Below are positions 1 through 9,631 of a stretch of DNA of 64,000 nt, in pieces. Location: the NCBI GenBank assembly GCA_003508835.1, contig PUFA01000167.1, positions 1-64,000 of the forward strand. The letters are read 5' to 3'. The translations under genes were made by a program, and so were the position numbers. Within the stretch, counting starts at the first letter, position 1, and each line of letters starts with the position of its first letter. The DNA is from Eonycteris spelaea (taxonomy: Eukaryota; Chordata; Mammalia; Chiroptera; Pteropodidae). The notes beneath the pieces are model-generated. The model saw only the letters and a program-made list of their open reading frames with translations. It made no database searches and was not told the origin of the DNA.

Positions 1-3000
1 CCAGCCACCTACCTCACCTCAGTAAACGGCACCATCATATACCTATGCCAAAAATCAAATCTCTCTCATTCCCACAGCCAAAGTCCATCTCCACCTCTGA
101 AATACATCCAGAAACCAAAGGCACCTCACTATACTTACCACTATAGCCTAAATTAAGGTACTACATACTCTCCTCAGATTACAGCAACAGCAGATTGCCA
201 GGGCTCAAGCTCCATCAGGAAGGATTTTTATTCACTGCTAAAGCCTAGAACACCAGTTACACATAGAAGGAGGCATTTAAAAAATACTCATTGAATAAAC
301 AGCTCTGACTGCTCTTCCTGCATCCACTCTAGTCCCTGATACAGTCCAGGCTTCACGACACCCAAAGTAATCTTCTAAACGTAAATAAACCATAGTTCTC
401 CCCTGTTCAAAATCCTCCAACAGCCTCTCACTGCAACCAGAATAAAACCAAACTCCAGCGGTGGCCAACAGTCTCTGGCCACATCTGGCCCTGCCCATCT
501 CTCTGACCTAATCTACCCGATCTATGACACTCCAGCTACTGCTAAAGACTCACTTTTGTTCCTCAAACACCCTGGCAGGTTCCCTACTGAGGCCCTCACA
601 TGGGTGCCTTTTCTCACTGATCAGTCTCAATTCCAGGGGCAACTTCTCAGACAGGCTTCCCCAGCAACTTTACCCAAGGCTATGCTACCACAAGCCTTGT
701 TACAGTATCAGTACAGTTCTTACTTAAAATAGTTGATAGGTTCTATGACTTTAAGCAAAACATTTAACAAAATTACCATAGGCTAATTGATATAAACAAG
801 AGTCAGGTTCCTATAGCATCTCATCAATGTTAAACAAAATGACATTTAATACATTGAACAAAGTCGGAGTTATTTGAGGACCTGCTATACTTACTGTTTC
901 ATTGTTTACATTTGGCTTATGGAATGCCCTCCTCAACCAACTTGGAATGACCACTGAGGTCAGAGATGTGTGTCCGGCTCACTGCCATTATCTCCAACTC
1001 CTGGCACATAGTCGGTGCTGCGACACTGTGAATGGTGTCTGCAATGGGGGTGGTGGGTCCAGTCTTATGGGACTAAGCCCCTAACCTGTGGGATACTAAC
1101 TGCTAATTCCAGGTGGTTACTGTCAGAATTAAAATGAATTGCTGGACACACTGTTGCTGTCCAAAGAGTTGGGTAATTGATTGCAGGTGAAGGGAGTATA
1201 TACATTTGACATTAGAAGTGTTTCGTAAAAACAGTTCATAGGTACTCACACCAAATTTTAAAAAAGAAAAAAAAAAAGTCTTAAGACAGCTTCTGCTGGT
1301 GATGAGTTTTTTCTAATGTAAACTTATCAGCCAGCCCCTCCATATGACGCCACAATGTCATCATTCCCTCACTGCCTTGGAACACACCACAGTGATGCCT
1401 CATCCAAAGCTGAGAAAGCAGAAGTTAACTTTTCTGTGATGAATGGCCAGGATTTGGTTCTTTCCAAAGACCTGAGAGGGGGATTTTAGAAACAAGTCAT
1501 TAAATCCTGCCAAAATATCAGCCATACCAATAATTCTTTTTACAAGACCCACTTGAGTGAGAACTGGTAATAATTTTCAGAGCCCTAAATTAGCTACTTG
1601 GAGTGACAGAAAGCCTCAAAGTGCTCTCAAGGGACAGAGATGTCCCAAAATATCTGTAAAGTAATTACTATGTAATGAAAAGTGTCACATCAAATTTGAA
1701 AGTATCTCGAAACAACAGTAAAGATTTGCAAAGCTTTCTTGAGATTCAGAACATTCCAATAGCCTTTTCGAGTCCACATTGGCCTCAGAAGCCCTGAAAA
1801 AGTGTGAACCGTCCTCTCTCCTTGTCTGACTGACAGCAGCAAGTCAATACACCTCAAATTAAAAACCTCAATTTCCTCATCTCTGAAAATGCCACCGTGA
1901 ATGCATTCCAAGTACACGCATGAGACCTCAAAAACTAACCAAGCGATAGCTCCACATGGCCACTCCAAACAGGATGGATAATCTGCAGATTACCTGCCAT
2001 ACAATCGTCTGGCTACAGAAACCCACAGCTGGCCTCCGTTGTTGATGGCTTAACTTATTAATAGGAAACAAGACCATCAATAACCCTGAATGCCTCCGGA
2101 GTTAGAGTCATTTGTGAGAACACCATACTCATAATCAGTATGGATAGGGAGGAGGGAATTAACGTCCGGAAGGCTTTACCTACTCCGTTTTTTTCTAGCT
2201 CTGCAGTAAGGAGTGAAATTAGCATTAAAGGGTTAAGACCTACTAATTCTGCCCTGATGCACACTCACCCGTAGGAGACGCCTATTCCAAAAGGCCGGGT
2301 ATGTTTTAAGATGCCATGAGTTTAACAGGCCAGAGTTACAAAACAGGTTCCGACAAGTTCAGTTGAAACGGGGGACGGGGAGGCTCACGCTCTACCCAGG
2401 CAACCGTGTTTGGACTGGCCAGGGTTGGGTCGGGAAACACAGGAAACAGGGCTGAGTCTTTCCTGCGCCCAGACCTGAGCCCTGTAGTTTGGAAACCGGG
2501 ATTCGAAATGTTCCCGAAAGTACAGAGCCAATGCTCTAGCCTTGCGAGATGCCAAGCGCGACCTGCTTGGGCCATCTGCCCCGAGTTTTGTTCAGGGCTT
2601 AGGAAAGGAGACGTTGCCTAATCCCACGTCTTTTCCTGGGTACATCCGACAGGCACAGCCTGGAGTGCTACCGAGCTCAGCACCACACACTCATGCCCTG
2701 GGGGAGGTGACACGCTCCGCGAGCATTGGGGATCTTCCGCCCGAGTCCTGCACGCCCCACCCTCAGCGAAGTTCTTAAGGACGGACAGAGGACCTCGGGG
2801 TAGCCGCTCGGCTTCCCCGTGTCCATTTCCTCCAGTCTGTGGCACAGGGTTTCCCCGACCGCCAAGCGCCAAGCTCAGGCCGGAGGCTCTAACCCAGGAG
2901 GCTCGGGGTCAGCCCCGAGCAACCCACCAGTAGCTTCCTTTTCGGCCGCGAGGCGGGGCGCACACCCCGGGAAGCCGCGTGGCCCCGTCGCACCGTGCGT

Positions 3001-3033
3001 CGTCGCCCCCGCACGGCGCCTAGCCCCGCTCAC
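1..3033 (-). other. SERINC5: SERINC5 intron 1 (partial, 5' part)
   Basis: Everything left of the exon 1 splice donor is intron 1 of SERINC5, read on the minus strand; the next exon lies beyond the left edge. The donor reads CAG|GTGAGC on the minus strand (intron begins at 3033). The short ORFs in this stretch show no recognisable protein. It contains L2 pieces (about 390-730 and 930-1060), an unassigned repeat-like segment at about 740-860 and the GC-rich start of the intron from about 2700. Intron status is inferred from the exon call. Confidence 0.8.
390..1060 (+). mobile_element. L2 LINE 3' fragments
   Basis: The stretch 470-730 follows the L2 3' region (clusters such as 'ctctgacctaatct', 'gttcctcaaacaccctggcag' cut short, 'cttctcagacaggcttcccc'). 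The stretch near 1000-1020 carries the L2/MIR terminal motif 'ctggcacatagtcggtgct'. The 740-930 interval does not match and may be a later insertion. Family recognition is by eye; edges are approximate. Confidence 0.55.
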
Positions 3034-3060
3034 CTGGCCCGCACAGCACTGTGCTGACAT
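3034..3060 (-). CDS. SERINC5: SERINC5 coding exon 1 (serine incorporator 5)
   Basis: On the minus strand ATG at 3060-3058 opens MSAQCCAGQ, and CAG at 3036-3034 is followed directly by the donor GTGAGC. These nine residues are the N-terminus I know for SERINC5, whose next residues (a cysteine-rich stretch, then the first membrane helix) come from exon 2, outside the window. The start context GCCGCG-ATG has G at -3. SERINC5 is a multipass plasma-membrane protein of the serine incorporator family. It is known for entering retroviral particles and lowering their infectivity, an activity countered by lentiviral Nef. Only 27 coding bases are present, so the call rests on an exact N-terminal match, a perfect donor, the CpG-island setting and the SPZ1 neighbour, which is also its neighbour in human. 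The upstream ORF in the same frame (from 3183) is 5' UTR. What cannot be judged: splice forms and exact TSS. Confidence 0.88.
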
Positions 3061-3225
3061 CGCGGCGGCCGAGGACCACGCGGCGCGCTCGCTCGCCCCC
3101 AGCGCCCCTCCGAACCTCCCGATTCCCTGTGGCCTCGAGCGTCCTTCTCCGCACCACCTCGCGCCTCCACGCGGAAAAATCACAGCTGATTGCCAGGTAC
3201 CCGGGCTTGGGCGAAAACAACCGCC
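3061..3225 (-). other. SERINC5: Likely SERINC5 5' UTR
   Basis: GC-rich sequence between the exon 1 ATG and the GC-box cluster. The ATG frame stays open upstream to about 3183, but no earlier ATG fits the known N-terminus. The transcription start is not visible; placement between about 3150 and 3250 is an inference from the position of the GC boxes. Confidence 0.45.
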
Positions 3226-3228
3226 GCC

Positions 3229-3335
3229 AAACCCCGCCCAGTCCCGCCCGCCCCCTCGGGCAGCCCCGCCCCGCCCCTCGGGCAGCCCCGCCCCGTGTCC
3301 GCCCCGTGCCCGCCCCGCGCCCGCCCCCTCCCGGG
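3229..3335 (-). promoter_or_regulatory. SERINC5: GC-box array, core promoter of SERINC5
   Basis: About ten CCCGCCC/CCCCGCCCC cores (GC boxes, Sp1/KLF type) lie within about 105 bp. Two imperfect copies of a 22-23 bp unit containing 'cctcgggcagccccgccccg' sit at about 3251-3294. There is no TATA box close to the exon. On the minus strand the array reads as repeated G3-G5 runs and could form G-quadruplexes. It lies about 170-275 bp upstream of the ATG, a normal place for a TATA-less housekeeping promoter. Confidence 0.65.
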
Positions 3336-3899
3336 CGCACGGCGGCGGAGCAGGCTCGCCTTAGGCCAGCACTTCCGCTGGCGTCAGGCTCCTGGCGGCG
3401 GCGATCACTTCCCGGTGCGGCGTGGACCTCCGAAGTCCGCCCGCCCATGGGCGGATCTGGATGTGCGCCCCTCCATCCCCTGGCTCCAGCGAAAATGCTG
3501 GTTGCCGACTCCAATAAAGCTTGGAGCCTTTGGTGGAGCGATTCCCGAGTGTCCTGCACTGAACCCGCGCAGTGCGAACCGCTGGGGGCTGGTCTGCGCG
3601 CCGCCTCACGCCAACTGGGATACCCACAAGACCTCTATGCCTGAAATCCCTTTACAGCCCTCATCTACCAGGGAAACTTCTCAACTTTTGGGAAAGTCCC
3701 CTCTGCCCAAGTTTCCTCGGATCCCTTGGCACTAGGCTGTTCTGCCCTGAATCCCACGGTACTTAAGGGGATCCTGTGAGAGCCCTTTCTGCATTTCCCT
3801 CAATTTTGGTTTTCCGGCCTCTCCGCCCTACCCTCTTGAGAGTGCACACCCGCCCAGGGACTCAGTTTGCATTCCTGCTTCCTCTCATCCGACCTCACT

Positions 3900-3926
<27 letters not shown>
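3900..3926 (+). repeat. poly(A) tract, 27 A
   Basis: An uninterrupted run of A. No recognisable retrocopy precedes it, so it is listed as a simple repeat only. Confidence 0.9.
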
Positions 3927-3930
<4 letters not shown>

Positions 3931-4074
3931 TCCCCGATAATTGCTTGTTGCATCCAGAAAGCAGAAAGTGTACTCCTAGTTTTCTCTCTACCCAAATACG
4001 CTCTCCTCGCAGCCAGTTCCCAAGAACAGGAATTTCTGTTAGTGCGAACTTTGCGCTAAGCCCTTTTACTCTTT

Positions 4075-4190
4075 AAAATCAACATTGCTGTAAGTATCCA
4101 TTTTAGAAATGAGGCAGCTGAAGCCCAAAGCTCCACAGCAAAGCTGAAGGCGCAAAACTGGGACTGGAACCCGCGTTGTTTGATCCCCTT
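4075..4190 (-). mobile_element. MIR SINE fragment
   Basis: Reads as the reverse complement of MIR: 'ttttagaaatgaggcagctg' followed by 'actgggactggaacccgcg', the usual 'gaggaaactgag...gggattcgaaccc' block. Ancient and degraded. Confidence 0.6.
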
Positions 4191-4974
4191 GCTCACGTCG
4201 CAAGGCTTGAAATTAAGTGGCTTCCAGACAGAGCCTTTGACAGGGCTTGTCTGCTTAGGCAGTATAGGACATGGAGATTAAGAGGACAGTCACGTGGGAC
4301 CATTCCTCCTGCTTTGAACTGCGCAAGATCTAGAAACTTCAGATGCCAGCGATTAGAGGTGGAGTAGGCCCTTCTCAGAGCCATGGAGAGTAATGAAGAG
4401 AGCTCTAAAACTTCTTTGAAATAGTAAAATAAAAAGGTTTTTTTTTTAATTAAAAAAAAAAAAACAGCCTAAACAGTATCAGACTACCACAGCAACCTGC
4501 TCGGCTGCGGCGGTGGCCAGTGACTCATCAGAAGCCAAAGATTTCACCAGGACTTTAGTGAGCTGCATTGTTGGCTGCAGCTGTCACTTGCGCCCCACTT
4601 CTCCCCTGGGGAGACTAGTTGGGAGCCTAGAGTTTCTGGCCCCCAATGGGAAGAGCAAGGCAGTTTACCGGGGAAGGGAGGGAACGAAATCTACATGTTT
4701 GAGTCCACTGAGATTCTGAGGCCTCCTGGCCTTTAAGGGAAACCGATTCAGAAAGGCAGAGAACCCTCAACAAGGGCTGCAAGCAAAGCTGGTAGTACCA
4801 TCCAGGCCTCCTGACCCTGAATCCTGTCCTCCTTTGGCCAAATTGATGCCAATGTAGGAGGATTCTCTAACTATATCAATGTCAACCTTAGAGAGAGAAC
4901 ACAAATCTTAATAACCTGGGGATTTGTAGACTGTGTGGGAGAAAAACAGAGTGGAAGCCTGAGCTGGAGCAAGG

Positions 4975-5130
4975 AAGTGGCAAATTTTAACTCTACCAAG
5001 AACTAGCTGGGCAACCTCAGAGCCTCAGTTTTATCATCTGAAAAAGGGAGTTGATAATACATTCTTCAAGTATTAGATAAACTCACCCCTACAAACCATG
5101 CAGTACAAGACCTTGCCTTTTAAGCACACC
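4975..5130 (+). mobile_element. MIR SINE fragment
   Basis: The sense MIR core is seen: 'agctgggcaacctcagagcc', then 'tcagttttatcatctgaaaa', then a weak tail. The rest of 4.2-6.1 kb, including a poly(A)/poly(T) patch at about 4440-4465, shows no gene and no repeat I can name. Confidence 0.55.
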
Positions 5131-6099
5131 TAAATTAGTAGCCCTGACCAGTAGTACTAAGTGAGTGTAAAAGATGCATAGAAATAATCAATGCAGGCTG
5201 ATTTCCCCCTCTCTTCTAGAAGATATCAAAGGAATGTGGCCTTGCCTGGAGGTTTATTGCCTTGCTGGCTCTGAGGGCTGTGTAGTTACTATTTAAGGTC
5301 TGGTTGGTAGCATCCTTTGCATGTGAGATAGGCTAACAAAATTAGAGGTAAAGTCAGCAGGCATAACATAAAACAGTGGCAACTTAATTTTATTTTAAGT
5401 ACTCTGCAGACTTTTTCAAGGAAGGCTGGCATACAGGGTGTTCCTAACATGTAGGTAATTTTACAGTCCATCTCTTCTGATGTGGATTTTTCAGGGACAA
5501 GCAGTAATAGGCCTGTTTTAATAAGACTGCAGCTCTTGGCAGACCATGTGAAATATTTCCCCCACAAAAATTTTCTTAAATTAACTGATTTAGTTCCTTT
5601 TTTGCAATATAAATATGCATGTACATATGACATATTATAAATAACCGTCCTATAATTTGCTATTTTCCCTCCTGAATTTGAAGATTTTTTTGGTTTTTCC
5701 TTTTTAGGAAGGAGAGTTCAATGTTGAGTTTAAAAACACCACATCTGGTACTGAAAACAACAATATTGTTAAAGAAAAAATCATCACCATAGATACCCAC
5801 TTTTTTTTTTTTACCATTAATGAATTTAGAAAACTTCATTACCAAGTTAATTCCCAGTTCAAGAATGGCTTAAAAGTAAATAAAATTTTAATTCCCAAAA
5901 ACTTTCTCAAATTTGAAAAAAAAAACATAGTGATATGTTCTGTTTATATTTAAATATAAAAGAAGAAATTTCCCTAATATTCACTTATAAAGTCTCTAGA
6001 GACTTCAATCTAGTAGTGGAAGTTTAAGCAATTTCAAGTAAACAACAAGAGGTTTGAGGGGAAAAAATAATCAGAGTCTAATAATTCCCCCCCGTAACT

Positions 6100-6535
6100 G
6101 AATTCTCCATTATTTCTATTAAATTAATATATGCACAAGTTTTTAAATATCGAAAACCTTACAAAATATAAAATGAAAAATAGCATCTCCCTTCTCCACA
6201 ACCTACTTTGCAGTCCTCTCCCCAAAGGCAACCATTATCGATTATTTTAGCAGTTTTCCCTCACATTTCCAAGTAGAAGTCTTATACTGTTATTTCCTGA
6301 TCTGTTTACTATACTTATTGTATATTACCTTTTTTGTTTGTTTGTTTCTTTGTAAGGTTATTATTTAAAATGTTAAAAATGACAGAAGTGGCAAGCATAC
6401 TGAAGCCTGTGCACCAATCCCCCAGGTTCCCGCATTATCAGTACATGGTCAGTCTTGTCTCATTGATCTTCCTCACCCACTAGATTCTAAAGCAACTTCT
6501 GTACTGCTTCTCATTTCTTCTGTATATCCTTCAGT
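6100..6535 (-). mobile_element. Old L1 (L1M) 3' fragment
   Basis: It resembles antisense L1M 3' sequence: 'cctctccccaaaggcaacca' near 6216-6235, then 'cattatcagtacatggtcag' near 6432, then 'attctaaagcaacttctg'. A TTTG-rich patch at 6331-6352 interrupts it. It abuts the 3' end of the RPS4X pseudogene. The subfamily is not assigned. Confidence 0.5.
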
Positions 6536-6555
6536 GTGCTTCTTAGGAGGTCACT

Positions 6556-7338
6556 TCACCCACTGCTCTGTTTGGCTGCCAGTCTCTTTGTCTCTCTCTT
6601 CGGCAGTAGTGAGGTTCATACCCTTGCCGTGGGGAAGGGAAATCCAGTTTTTTGCATTTGCCAGTAACAAAAATGTTGGAGAGCAGGGTGGCAAAGCTGT
6701 TGCCATTGGCATCTTTCACGTGAACCACATCAGAAGAACCAGGCTGTCTCCTTCTGTTGGTGATCATACTAATTCTTCTCAAATTAGCACCTCCGGTCAC
6801 CAGACACAGGTTACCAGTTGTCAAACTTGATGAAATTGTAATTTTGCTATTCTCCAAATCAACCTGAATGGTGTCATTCACTTTGATGAGGGATTCAGGG
6901 TAGCAGGTGGTGTGAGCATCATGAGTCACCAGATGAGGAATTCCTTTTGTGGCCACAAAGATTTTTCTCACTTTGCACAACTTGTACTTGGCCTCCTCAG
7001 GTGTAATCCGATGAACAGCAAAACGACCTGTGGTATCATGGATGAGATGGAAATTCTCTCTGGTCTTGTTAGTGCTGGTGATATCCATAAAGCCAGTACG
7101 GCAAATCATGTCAGTCCTGACCTTGCCATTTATCTTGAAAATCTGCTGCATGCAGATTTTCTTTACTTCATCCCTGTTAGAACATATCTGTTCCTTAGGA
7201 AAATGATGAAAGGGAGACACTCTTTCAGCTTGTAGGGACTGTAGATGGATGAGGAGCAAACACACCCATCAGTTTATCCAGCATCTGATGCTTCGGAGCT
7301 GCGAAGCACTTCAGATGCTTCTTGGGACCATGAGCCAT
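6556..7338 (-). pseudogene. RPS4X: RPS4X-like processed pseudogene
   Basis: An intronless copy of the mRNA for 40S ribosomal protein S4. ATG at 7338 opens [18 protein letters not shown] (parent MARGPKKHLK...), and the copy runs through [18 protein letters not shown] and [14 protein letters not shown] to QSSG-stop at 6556. It spans about 783 nt against 792 in the parent. A one-base loss near residue 36 shifts frame and brings early stops; a six-base loss follows shortly after (RLKYALT to RYVLT). Further downstream, a changed frame covers the C-terminal part of the longest open segment, and one inserted base near the end must be ignored to recover the parental C-terminus. Introns are absent, as expected for L1-mediated retroposition. 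No clear poly(A) tail is left at its 3' side. Not expected to make a ribosomal protein. Confidence 0.93.
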
Positions 7339-7597
7339 GCTGTGCTGGGCATGAAAGAGCTGTGTATTACCTTTTATGTTCCATGTAGGCTGAAAGTTTA
7401 TCCCACTGAGCACTTCCATCTACCATCTTACCAATCTGATTATATCAGTTTTCATACAATTAACAGTCGATGTTTATGTAATTATGGCTAGTAAAAATGA
7501 TTCATTGCACAGCCACAGAGTGTATGATGATAACATTTATTTTTTAACAACTTGTTATTTTTCATTCCCATCCCCCTTTTCTGGACAGACAGTATAT

Positions 7598-7795
7598 TCT
7601 AGTGTTAGCAAGTAAGGACTCTGGAGCCAGACTCTGGGATCAGAAATTTGCTTCGCCACTTATTAGATTGTGATTTTGAAATGTGACTTTATCTCTCTGC
7701 ACTTCAGTTTCCTCCTCTGAATTAATAAATGTATACACATGTAAGCACTTAGAACAGTACCTACCATGTATTAAGTATTTGATAGTATGTTTTAT
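7598..7795 (+). mobile_element. MIR SINE
   Basis: Sense MIR nearly end to end: 'aaggactctggagccagact', 'gccacttattagattgtga', 'cttcagtttcctcctctga', 'acttagaacagtacctacca'. Among the best preserved MIRs of the window. Confidence 0.8.
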
Positions 7796-8289
7796 TTTCA
7801 TGGTTTTTTGTGTACCTAATCTTGATTTTTCTCCATTTGTCCATCTGACCTGCCATAATTTTTTTCCCAGATAATCAACCTTTTCAGATAATCTTCAATT
7901 CCATTTTCCCAAGAGCCCTCTCTGTCCCAAAGTTCTCCAGACTGCTCCAGTCTGGACCCCTCCAGGCTGCTGCTGCACCACTGCCATCTTGGCACACTCC
8001 CTTGCCACCGTCTTCTGTCAGTACCTGACTTTCTGGAATCCTCTCTCTCGAATTACTCTCTTGTTTTGGTGAGCACATCAGCAGTTTCCAGATGCCAGAA
8101 TTCCTGCTTTTAACCCTATATTGACCTTCCTTGAGTTGCCCAACTTAAAATAAAAATTATTCATCTTGCTTTTTAACACGAATTCTTCCATTGTGTCTTC
8201 ATCCTACCTCTAATTCCACTACTTCCTGTCACCTCAATTTTCTGTCTCCCAAGGATTTTCAATCCTTCTTTTTAAGGAAGAGGAGAAAT

Positions 8290-8830
8290 TTTTCCTTTCT
8301 CCCCCATAGTTCTTCTGGCGGGTCTCATAATCAAATTGGCATGCGACAGATTAACAGGAGAAAATAACCAAATTTATTATGTATGTACAAATGGGGGTTC
8401 CACAAGACAAATTGGGCAGTTGAGGCTTATACACCATCTGGAGCTAAGGAGAAAGAGGGGTAGTGGTTTGGACTTCAAAGGGAAGGTAGGCAATTCACAG
8501 GTACATGAGAAGGAGCAAACATGTGGTAAACAAATTCTTGCCTGGCCACCCAGCAACAATGGGACAAGAGGGTAGTCCAACAAAAGAACTTTGCTTGGTT
8601 CCTCCCTGTCTGCCACACTCAGTTTATATTATGCTAAAGGGATAGCTCCCTTCCTGGAGCAGTTTTTTTCTATCTAAATTCCTTTCGACAAGTCAGGGGG
8701 AAGTAAAAGGCTCTTGAGTTTCTTGTTTCTTAAAAATAATCAGCTTAAAATAATCAATATCTCAAAAAGCCATTATTTTTGGGTGGCAAACTCTGCTTCC
8801 TATACTTCCTATCGAATCATTCTCAGGCTA
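8290..8830 (-). mobile_element. LTR relic (endogenous retrovirus-like), antisense
   Basis: The block at 8318-8370 is the reverse complement of an LTR 3' segment whose sense form ends 'ttttctcctgttaatctgt...aatttgatta'. The same segment occurs in sense orientation at about 15320-15365. No internal viral gene is seen on either side, so it is a solo LTR or a fragment. The ERV subfamily is not assigned. Confidence 0.5.
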
Positions 8831-9598
8831 CAAACATGGCCAAATTTCTCCTAAATTAAACAACAAATAAAAACTTCTCTTTGATTCAGCTACCACCCTT
8901 TCCCCATTTCTTTCTCTTCAAACTTCAAGAAAACAAAGGTCGCTGTGTTTCACTCTCCTTACCCCTCTCTGATCTTGCTTCTGTCTCTACAGGCTACTGG
9001 AGCCGCTGCCAGCCACCCCCACCCCACCTCCTCCTGCTCCTCTTGCCTTGAACAGGAGAAATAACTCCTCCTTAAAATAGTTTTCTCTTTATCTCTGTAT
9101 CCAAAGGCAGGAAGAAAATTGAATGTAACTCCACTACTTCCTATTGAGAAGGATTTTTAAAGGAACAAACTTTTATTTTTTCAAATTTACATAATGACTG
9201 CAAATAAGCTAATAATGTGTTGCCTGGTTGAGATTTTTAGGGAAGATGCTTTAGGCAGCCAGAGAAATCTTTTGCAATGATCACCAGTTATTTTGTAAGT
9301 ATGAAAAGCGAATGATTTGTCAGCACTTAAGTGGTGCTTTAAGAGTTTTGCCTCAGTATTTTAAAGATTCTCCCTTTAATTCATTTCACATTATTAATTG
9401 GCTTGTTAAGTCCTTTGAGTATAGATAATAGAAAGGAAAACACTCCTTTATAACACCCCAGGGAACCCAAATTTCAAATTAATGAAGAGGATAGAGGGTT
9501 GAACAGGCTTTTAATCATCACTCAACCCTTCTGGGAACAAATTAATTTTTTTTAAGGCCTCTTGGATTAGGGGCCTAGTCTTAGAATCAATTGGGAGA

Positions 9599-9631
<33 letters not shown>

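Larger units (their letters stand above)
2700..3640. promoter_or_regulatory. SERINC5: CpG island over the SERINC5 5' end
   Basis: CpG dinucleotides are dense from about 2700 to 3640, in sharp contrast with the AT-rich remainder of the window. The island covers the start of intron 1, coding exon 1, the 5' UTR and the upstream promoter of SERINC5. No other CpG island is seen in the 64 kb. Islands of this kind mark broadly expressed promoters. Transcription toward the plus strand from the same island is possible, but nothing here shows it. Confidence 0.85.

Noticed and set aside
3511..3560. AATAAAG plus downstream text resembling an LTR polyadenylation region
   Set aside because: No LTR boundaries or U3-like sequence around it; it lies in the CpG-island shoulder and may be chance.
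2819..3735. Several overlapping open frames of 180-200 codons in the CpG island, both strands
   Set aside because: High GC removes stop codons by chance. Proline/arginine/alanine-rich low-complexity translations in all frames, with no conserved motif. Only the MSAQCCAGQ segment is real.
5289..5633. 114-codon minus-strand open frame
   Set aside because: No recognisable domain, AT-rich surroundings, no upstream promoter or splice context; treated as chance.
6543..7265. 240-codon open frame that could be read as an RPS4-like gene
   Set aside because: The N-terminal part is in another frame, with stops between, and there are indels; it is a processed pseudogene of RPS4X.
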